Shown here: piece by piece, positions 30,504-35,468 of the stretch
Layout of the letters: each line of letters opens with the position of its first letter
Position numbering within the stretch: the stretch's first letter is position 1
Assembly: GCF_024295805.1 (NCBI RefSeq)
Contig: NZ_JANCLX010000057.1
Span: forward strand, 1-35,468
DNA from: Streptomyces cucumeris
GTDB lineage: Bacteria > Actinomycetota > Actinomycetes > Streptomycetales > Streptomycetaceae
Direction of reading: 5' to 3'
DNA length: 35,468 bases
Translations under genes and position numbers: made by a program
Notes under the pieces: generated by a model
The model's input: only the letters and a program-made list of their open reading frames with translations
Databases searched by the model: none
Told to the model about the DNA's origin: nothing

Positions 30504-31121
30504 ATGACCGATTGCCTCCGAGCCATCGAGGGCCTGGCGCTGGTCGCCGCCCTCACTGCTGTCTTCGATGGCGTCCACGCCTTGGGGGACCAGTTTGTGC
30601 AGCGGGAGCACGACGCACTGACCAAGGGGATGCATGGCTCCCACCTGGTCTACGTCAACGACGGCTCCCCGGTGGAAGAGAACCCGTGGCGGCACGGCAA
30701 GGAGGGCCGCACCTGTACCGCCAGCGCGTACGGCCGCCGCTCGGTGAGCCGACACTGCCTCAGCTACAGCGCCGTGCAGCTCGCCTCCACCCTCACCGTC
30801 ACCCGCACCCTGGGCTATCGCGTCCCGGCCAAGGCGCTGCTGGCGGGCACCGCGATCAACGCGATCACCCACGGAATCCTGGACAGGCGCGACCCGTTGC
30901 TCTGGCTCGCGGAGAAGGCTGGCAAGACCGGCTACATCAAGCACGCCACGGTCGTCCGCAAGGCCGGCGGCGAGGGCACCGAGTACCCCAAGGCCGTCCA
31001 GGACGTCTCCGGTCCGGGGACCGCGCTGATGGAGCTGGACCAGGCGGCGCACCGCGCGATCGGCGTCGCCGCCGCGCTCGTCACCACCTGGATCACCCTG
31101 CGCACGAGCTGCCGCCGGTAG
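30504..31121 (+). CDS. DUF3307-like integral membrane protein
   Basis: A 205-residue protein with about three membrane segments (ALVAALTAVFDGVHALGDQF; SYSAVQLASTLTVTRTLGYR; AIGVAAALVTTWITL). The pattern HALGDQFVQREHDALTKG early on and CLSYSAVQ later resembles the His/Asp/Gln motif of DUF3307 membrane proteins. The start at ATG 30504 has GAGGAG about 9 nt upstream; an ATG at 30486 lies before it. The last twelve codons belong to repeat B, shared with the end of the gene at 33814, so the natural C-terminus may have been replaced. Function unknown. Confidence 0.65.
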   Translation: MTDCLRAIEGLALVAALTAVFDGVHALGDQFVQREHDALTKGMHGSHLVYVNDGSPVEENPWRHGKEGRTCTASAYGRRSVSRHCLSYSAVQLASTLTVTRTLGYRVPAKALLAGTAINAITHGILDRRDPLLWLAEKAGKTGYIKHATVVRKAGGEGTEYPKAVQDVSGPGTALMELDQAAHRAIGVAAALVTTWITLRTSCRR

Positions 31122-31180
31122 CCCCCGCCGCCCGCGCCCGGCTGGAGCGGCTGCCTTCCTCCGCCGGGATCGCCAGGCTC
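31086..31180. repeat. Repeat B, first copy (95 bp)
   Basis: Starts ACCTGGATCACCCTGC and ends ATCGCCAGGCTC. It aligns without gaps to 35188-35282 with about 14 mismatches (about 85 percent identity). It covers the last codons and stop of the membrane-protein gene plus 59 bp downstream; the stop codons of the two copies align. Confidence 0.8.
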
Positions 31181-31234
31181 AGCTGGACCAGGGCCGATGT
31201 CCGGACGCGACAACAAGTGAACACGCAGGCTGGT

Positions 31235-31267
31235 GAGGGTGCCCCGCACCATGTGCGGGGCACCCTC
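31235..31267. terminator. 15-bp perfect hairpin, bidirectional terminator
   Basis: GAGGGTGCCCCGCAC and GTGCGGGGCACCCTC pair around a 3-nt loop. It lies between the converging genes ending at 31121 (+) and 31298 (-). Confidence 0.85.
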
Positions 31268-31297
31268 CGTCTGTCGTTGGTCAGAACATGTCTCAGG

Positions 31298-31681
31298 TCA
31301 GAACATGTTGGGGACGAGCCCCGCGGCGGTGCCGCCCAAGACGGGTACTGCAAGGACCAGCCATCCGCGCACTCCGCGTCCGGCCGGTTTTTCTTCCTGC
31401 CGGATCATCAAGGCAAGAGCCATTCCGGCGGTGGCAGGGAGGACCACGCCAAGGAGGCCGAGCAGGAGGAGGTCAGGGACGGGGTGGCGTGAGATGGCCC
31501 AGCCGCTCGCGACACTCAGCCCGGCCGCGGTCAGCATCTGGCGAGTCGGCTGCAACTGCCCGAACCGCTCGCGGTCCGCGCCTGCGACCTTGGTCCGAGT
31601 GCGGACGGTGGCGGCCATCCACAACAGACCCGCCACGACGAGCAGGGTTTCCGCAGCGAAGACGATGCGTGCTACGAGCAT
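31298..31681 (-). CDS. Four-span small membrane protein
   Basis: A 127-residue protein with about four hydrophobic segments (ARIVFAAETLLVVAGLLWMA; MLTAAGLSVASGWA; DLLLLGLLGVVLPATAGMAL; LVLAVPVLGGTAAGLVPN). GAGGAGG lies ~9 nt before the ATG. It follows the secreted cationic protein gene on the same strand with a 49-bp gap, so the pair may be cotranscribed. An immunity or export partner role is possible but purely contextual. A 17-bp tandem duplication (GGTCAGAACATGT at 31279 and 31296) spans its stop codon. Confidence 0.65.
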   Translation of the reverse strand: MLVARIVFAAETLLVVAGLLWMAATVRTRTKVAGADRERFGQLQPTRQMLTAAGLSVASGWAISRHPVPDLLLLGLLGVVLPATAGMALALMIRQEEKPAGRGVRGWLVLAVPVLGGTAAGLVPNMF

Positions 31682-31730
31682 GGGACGGTCGCCTCCTCGT
31701 TCCTCTTCTCCCCGTTCGTCTCCTCCGTGT

Positions 31731-32297
31731 TCAGGCGCACGCGGCCTTGACGCCCCCGAGGCCTAGCAGTTGAGTGCCGACCCACTGAAGGTCGTTGCCC
31801 AGCGTGTGGCCCCTACCCTTGCGGATCGCCTTGATCGCGCGCACGATCCGCTTGACCCCGACTCTCTTGGCCACCTTGACGATCTTCAGCATCTTCGCAG
31901 CGGGCAGAAGGTTGGATCCGACAGCGATGGAAACAGCCCCGATGCACGCGAAGTTGAACCAGCCACTCGCCACTTGCTGAACCGCGGTCGCGGACTGCTT
32001 GCCCCCCTCTTGCTTTTCCAGCTGCTTCAGGTAGTCCAGCGTGGCCTGGTCACCCCGTTCCAGTACGTCCTCGGGTATGACTATTAACTGGTTGATCACG
32101 TTTTCCCACTGTGCGTCAGTGAGTTCGATCTCGTCCTCGTTCGCGGAGGCCGACGCGGCGACGGGTGCTCGGTGCGCTTCGCTTGCGTGCGCGCCGCTCA
32201 CCGTCGTGAAAAGTGCCCCTGCGGTGAGAGCGGACACCAGGAGGGTGCTGGTCCGAGTAACTCGGGACAGACGGGCGTTGCTGAATCTTCCGGACAT
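31731..32297 (-). CDS. Secreted protein with cationic amphipathic C-terminal region
   Basis: A 188-residue protein. A Sec signal peptide (residues 1-39: basic start, hydrophobic LLVSALTAGALFTTV, then AHAS as signal-peptidase site) is followed by an acidic domain (EDEIELTDAQWENVINQLIV). Residues ~105-165 carry a hydrophobic stretch (CIGAVSIAVGSNLLPAAKML), then a strongly cationic helix (KIVKVAKRVGVKRIVRAIKA). The C-terminus is GGVKAACA. Two cysteines, one at each end of the mature C-terminal module, could form a disulfide. Similar small secreted proteins with a Cys, hydrophobic and Lys-rich segment occur in Streptomyces without known role. A membrane-active peptide is a reasonable guess. Confidence 0.7.
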   Translation of the reverse strand: MSGRFSNARLSRVTRTSTLLVSALTAGALFTTVSGAHASEAHRAPVAASASANEDEIELTDAQWENVINQLIVIPEDVLERGDQATLDYLKQLEKQEGGKQSATAVQQVASGWFNFACIGAVSIAVGSNLLPAAKMLKIVKVAKRVGVKRIVRAIKAIRKGRGHTLGNDLQWVGTQLLGLGGVKAACA

Positions 32298-32527
32298 GTG
32301 CTGGCGATGCCCCTTCGGGGTTGTGTGAACGCGGCGCCGACCCCGCCCCCCGTGGGTCCAACGGGGATGTGCCGTACGTCCGCGGTTGCTCTTGGTCAGA
32401 GAGAATCGCCGACGTCTCCCACCATGAATTGCCGGTCAGGCAAATGGATCGAACGTGCGGCGACTAGGTCAAATTATCGTGATCACGGCAGTGGGGGCAA
32501 CGGATCTGAGGTGTATTTTGAGGAAAC

Positions 32528-33429
32528 ATGTCGCCTTATGTTGAAGCAGGCGTCACGTCCGACGAGAGAGAGCGGGCGAAACCTGGCATAGATATTGCTA
32601 ACAGGGCGTACCGCGCCTTCGGCGTAGGACCCGGAATCACCGGCGCGCGAGTGGGCCGCGTCGGCGGGACCGCCGGGGCGGGCGGGATGTCAACGCTGAG
32701 GCGAGTACTCGAAGTGCTGACCTGGCTCGATGACCAGGGAACAAGTCTTGACCAGCTCACTCAGCTCGACCTCGACCGGTGGCTCGACGAAGGCAGCATC
32801 ACGAGAAGGGACGTCAGACCCTTCATCACCTGGGCAGGCGCTGCGGCCTCGCCTCAGATCTGAGCGTGCCGCCCCCACGCATCACCGCACCGAAGACGTT
32901 CATCAAAGAGGAAGAGCGGGTTCAGCAACTGCGCCGTTGCCTCTCGGCAGAAGCTCTCCCAGGCATCGTCCGCACCGTCGGGGCCTTGGTACTGCTCTTC
33001 GGATTTCCCTACACGCGGCTCCTCGGCCTCGCCATCCACCACGTTATCGTTCAGCGGCGACGCCGTGGGACTCAGCATCGATGGACACAGTCTGCGTTTG
33101 CCGCCCAGAGTCGATCAACTGCTGCTTGAGCAGCGGAAAGTAAGCGCGGAGCGCTGGACTATCAACCAGACAGCCAGCACAACACCGTGGCTCTTCCCCG
33201 GCCAGGAACCGCGCGACCCATCCGGTCCGAATACCTAGGCCTACTGCTCCGACGTCACGGCTTCGAAGGCCTCGCCAGCCGCAACAGCGCCCGTCTTGCC
33301 CTGGCCTCAGACCTGCCGGCATCCGTCCTCGCCGACCTCACCGGCACGAGCATCAGCAACGCCACACGGTGGACCGCATACGCGAAGCGTGACTGGTTCG
33401 ACTACATCGCCTGTCGCAAGCAAACCTGA
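32528..33429 (+). pseudogene. Decayed tyrosine-recombinase-like integrase
   Basis: A recombinase of the XerD-like kind common in Streptomyces mobile DNA, broken by three frameshifts. The fragments are STLRRVLEVLTWLDDQGTSL to RPFITWAG (ends near 32840), then CGLASDLSVPPPR to LLFGFPYTRLLGLAIHHVI (to ~33050). Next comes GDAVGLSIDGHSLRLPPRVD to WLFPGQEPRD (stop at 33236), then EYLGLLLRRHGFEGLASRNS to ATRWTAYAKRDWFDYIACRK. They lie in frames 2, 1, 2 and 1 in order, with no large gap. The last codons lie inside direct repeat A at 33415. Integrase next to a repeat edge is the classic layout of an integrated element. Confidence 0.8.
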
Positions 33430-33646
33430 CAGACCGCGCTCAGCCCGCTCCAAGGCCGACCGAGATTCGTTGCCCGCGCGCACCACGAAGCGTCTACTGG
33501 TCAGAGGGATCGGTGAACGAGATCGGCTTGCCGGTGGCGTGGGCGTATGCGATCTCCCTGCTCGTGGACTCGCCGATATACCCGCCTGGGTTGACGACCA
33601 GAATCCGGTCAGCCAGGTCGATCTTGCGCAGATGGAGGGCGTCCAG
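33415..33646. repeat. Direct repeat A, right copy (232 bp)
   Basis: Second copy of the 28890-29119 sequence. It begins in the last codons of the integrase pseudogene (RKQT) and ends within the truncated deoxyribosyltransferase-like gene at GTCCAG. Differences from the left copy are a 2-bp insertion near 33437 and a few substitutions. Confidence 0.9.
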
Positions 33647-33772
33647 GGCGCCGGCCCCCGGGCCGGCGGGCATCTGGCCTTGCTCGAGCTGCCGGTATGC
33701 CTCGACCGTCCGCTTGACCAGCCGGACAGCTGGTGGCGTTCGGCGGTTCCTGAGGGGCATACGGGAGATCAT
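33494..33772 (-). pseudogene. Chimeric ORF: foreign 5' end plus 3' half of the deoxyribosyltransferase-like gene
   Basis: The 92-residue frame from ATG 33772 begins MISRMPLRNRRTPPAVRLVK, unrelated to the ICGSTR nucleotide-binding start of the intact copy. From residue 42 it continues in frame as ALDALHLRKIDLADRILVVN to the shared C-terminus. The nucleotide-binding half is missing, so activity is unlikely. No ribosome-binding site is clear. The join coincides with the end of repeat A at 33646. Confidence 0.6.
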
Positions 33773-33813
33773 GGTCGCGGACCAATCGGGGAAGACACAG
33801 GGGTAGGGGAATC

Positions 33814-35223
33814 ATGACGGCGTTCCACGCGTCCGCGCTGGATGGAGTCGCCCGCAATCCGGCGCTGCCAACACCGCTGCTACTGCGCCTGCTCGCCTTC
33901 GAGGGGGACGGTGACCGTCCGCCTCGTGACGCCCTCCAGCGGGCCGGACTCCCAGAGTCGGCCGTCGCGGTGATCCTGGCCCATCCGAACCCGGGCGCCC
34001 GGATCGACTTCGCCATGAGCGCCAGGGCGGAGCCTGCACAGCGGGCCCGGCTCGCGGACGATCCTTCTCCCAAGGTGCGGGCAGCTCTTGCGTATGGACC
34101 CGAGGTGTACGACCTGCGCACAAAGATCGCGCCGCTCCCGGACGCCGTGTGCGTCCGCCTGCTCGATGACCCCGCCCCTTCTGTCCGGACGGCGCTGCTG
34201 GACTCGCCCCATTTGGCGCGGTCGTTCGTCGCCTCGATAGCTACTCATCACAGTTCGGCAGCGCGCCGGAAAGCGGTGCGTGCATGGGAGATCCTGCCGC
34301 CGGGCGAGCGGTCGGCGCTGCTGGCCGACCCTGATTCCGAGGTGCGGCGGGCCGCCGCGCTGTGGGAGTGCCGGCGCGACGCACACGTCACCGCCGAACT
34401 CCTCCGCGATCCGAAGACCGTCGCCGAGGCGCTGCGCCGGGGGCTCCTCGTCCGCGCCGACGCCGAGCGGTGCGTCGCCGAGCGGAAGCACCTGGCGGCC
34501 CTCGCCGAGAACCCGTCGCTGCCCGCCGACCTCGTGGAGCGGCTCGCCGTCGACCCCGACGAGGCCGTACGGCTCGCGGTTTCCCTCCGGCCCGAGCTGG
34601 ACGAGGCACGGCGCATGGCGATCGACTTCACGGCCGGCGACTTCGACAGGGGCGACGGCGTGCAGTGGGTACGGGACGAGCTCGCCAACCCCGAGGTGCT
34701 GCGTCGGGCCGCGGTCACCGCACACCCGCTGCTCCGGCGCGCCGCTGCCCGGAGCCCCCACCTGCCGCCCGACCTGCTGCGCCTACTCGCACGCGTCGAG
34801 GACCCAGTGGTGGAGAACCTCCTGGGCATTCACCACCCCGACACCCCGGAGGAGGTCCTGATGCGCGTGTATGCGAGGCTCGGCGGGACGTTCTCCGCCT
34901 GGATGGCGGAGACGCACCCTCGCTTTCCCCGCGAGGGCCTTGCCACCCGCTACGCGGACCACCCGGACGGCAACTACCGCCGACTGGCTGTCCGGGACCC
35001 GGCCGCCACGCCCGCGCAGATCGAACGGCTCAGCCATGACCCCGAGGTCTGGACGCGCCAAGCGGCGGCTGGCGACCCGCGCCTGCCGCTCCAGCGCCTC
35101 CGCGAGGCGCTCCATGTCCCCGAACTGGCCTCCAGCGCGGGCGCCAACCCGGCGCTCCCCGAAGACGAGATGGCCACCGTCCTCGACACCTGGATCACCC
35201 TGCCTACGACCCGCGACTGGTAA
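33814..35223 (+). CDS. Leucine-rich-repeat-variant (LRV) protein
   Basis: A 469-residue solenoid protein made of LRV-like units of roughly 24 residues. Typical units are RARLADDPSPKVRAALAYGP, CVRLLDDPAPSVRTALLDSP, ALLADPDSEVRRAAALW, LVERLAVDPDEAVRLAVSLR and QIERLSHDPEVWTRQAAAGD. Each has the L..DP...VR pattern of antiparallel alpha/3-10 helix repeats. Such proteins are probably protein-interaction scaffolds, common in actinobacteria. No catalytic domain or Fe-S cysteine cluster (found in some LRV proteins) is visible. The ATG at 33814 has AGGGGA upstream. The last codons lie in repeat B. Confidence 0.85.
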   Translation: MTAFHASALDGVARNPALPTPLLLRLLAFEGDGDRPPRDALQRAGLPESAVAVILAHPNPGARIDFAMSARAEPAQRARLADDPSPKVRAALAYGPEVYDLRTKIAPLPDAVCVRLLDDPAPSVRTALLDSPHLARSFVASIATHHSSAARRKAVRAWEILPPGERSALLADPDSEVRRAAALWECRRDAHVTAELLRDPKTVAEALRRGLLVRADAERCVAERKHLAALAENPSLPADLVERLAVDPDEAVRLAVSLRPELDEARRMAIDFTAGDFDRGDGVQWVRDELANPEVLRRAAVTAHPLLRRAAARSPHLPPDLLRLLARVEDPVVENLLGIHHPDTPEEVLMRVYARLGGTFSAWMAETHPRFPREGLATRYADHPDGNYRRLAVRDPAATPAQIERLSHDPEVWTRQAAAGDPRLPLQRLREALHVPELASSAGANPALPEDEMATVLDTWITLPTTRDW

Positions 35224-35282
35224 CCTCCGCCGCCTGCCCCCGGCTGGAGCGGCTGCGTTCCTCCGTCGGGATCGCCAAGCTC
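35188..35282. repeat. Repeat B, second copy (95 bp)
   Basis: Gap-free counterpart of 31086-31180, covering the end and stop of the LRV gene and 59 bp downstream. Strictly identical blocks include ACCTGGATCACCCTGC and GGCTGGAGCGGCTGC. Confidence 0.8.
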
Positions 35283-35324
35283 GCCGTCCAGCAACTTGAA
35301 GACGAACTCGGGCACGCCGCATAG
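35244..35324 (+). pseudogene. 3' coding remnant
   Basis: A frame reading LERLRSSVGIAKLAVQQLED then ELGHAA and a stop has good codon use but no start. The homologous stretch after repeat B copy 1 reads LERLPSSAGIARL before diverging. It is probably the C-terminal end of a gene whose body is lost, carried along with repeat B. The remaining 144 bp to the window edge show only a weak 6-bp stem (TCACCC/GGGTGA near 35440). Confidence 0.35.
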
Positions 35325-35468
35325 CCAATCAGGTACCGGAATGTAGGGTCTCAAATTTCGCGGCACAATCTCATCTCCGATGGCACATCGGCGACACTTA
35401 TGCCGTCTTCGTGAGACTCGCTGGTCGGAGCGTTCACCCTTTTGGGTGACGGGGATTCCGCCCGCTCC

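Noticed and set aside
31279..31308. 17-bp tandem duplication GGTCAGAACATGT
   Set aside because: Only two copies across a stop codon; likely slippage without function.
35435..35449. TCACCC/GGGTGA stem near the right edge
   Set aside because: Six base pairs only, and no gene seen to end there.

Overview
The window is high-GC actinobacterial DNA with Streptomyces-type codon use: strong G/C bias at third positions, frequent GTG starts and GGAGG-like ribosome-binding sites. It contains a WhiB-like protein, an SpdB-type DUF2637 protein and an FtsK/TraB-type DNA translocase. These point to a conjugative Streptomyces plasmid, a chromosomal arm, or an integrated conjugative element with accessory genes on both sides. 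No rRNA, tRNA or CRISPR array was recognised.

Layout. (1) 1-4.1 kb: a 5'-only Tn3-family transposase fragment running in frame into a partial gene, a DUF6247/RelE-like pair, an XRE-type regulator and a small membrane protein. (2) 4.6-10.7 kb, minus strand: an Mrr-type nuclease with a membrane anchor, two cysteine-rich zinc-ribbon proteins, a winged-helix protein and two doubtful small ORFs. (3) 11.1-15 kb: a HAD hydrolase and an NAD(P)-binding DUF1932 dehydrogenase on plus converge on a coupled minus-strand set: HTH/P-loop kinase fusion, GIY-YIG nuclease, guanylate-kinase-like protein. (4) 15.1-28.8 kb: a GntR/UTRA regulator with two 12-bp palindromes just upstream, then a long plus-strand transfer region. 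It holds zinc-binding small proteins, WhiB-like, DUF5999, coiled-coil SpdB, small coiled-coil proteins, a large disordered protein, the TraB/FtsK translocase and small membrane proteins. Strong GC hairpins sit in many of its gaps. (5) 28.9-33.65 kb: a segment bounded by two ~230-bp direct repeats, carrying a nucleoside-deoxyribosyltransferase-like gene, Nudix hydrolase, membrane proteins, a secreted cationic protein and a frameshifted integrase that abuts the right repeat. (6) 33.8-35.4 kb: a leucine-rich-repeat-variant protein and coding debris.

How it may work together (inference): the GntR protein would silence the divergent transfer operon. SpdB, the disordered protein and the small coiled-coil proteins would assist the hexameric translocase in moving double-stranded DNA between mycelia. 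The most striking non-coding signal is a cluster of nine exact and three near copies of the 8-mer CGCTCACC, in both orientations, within 481 bp at the 3' end of the spdB-like gene and in the following gap. It is a candidate clt/TraB-recognition, partition or initiator-binding locus.
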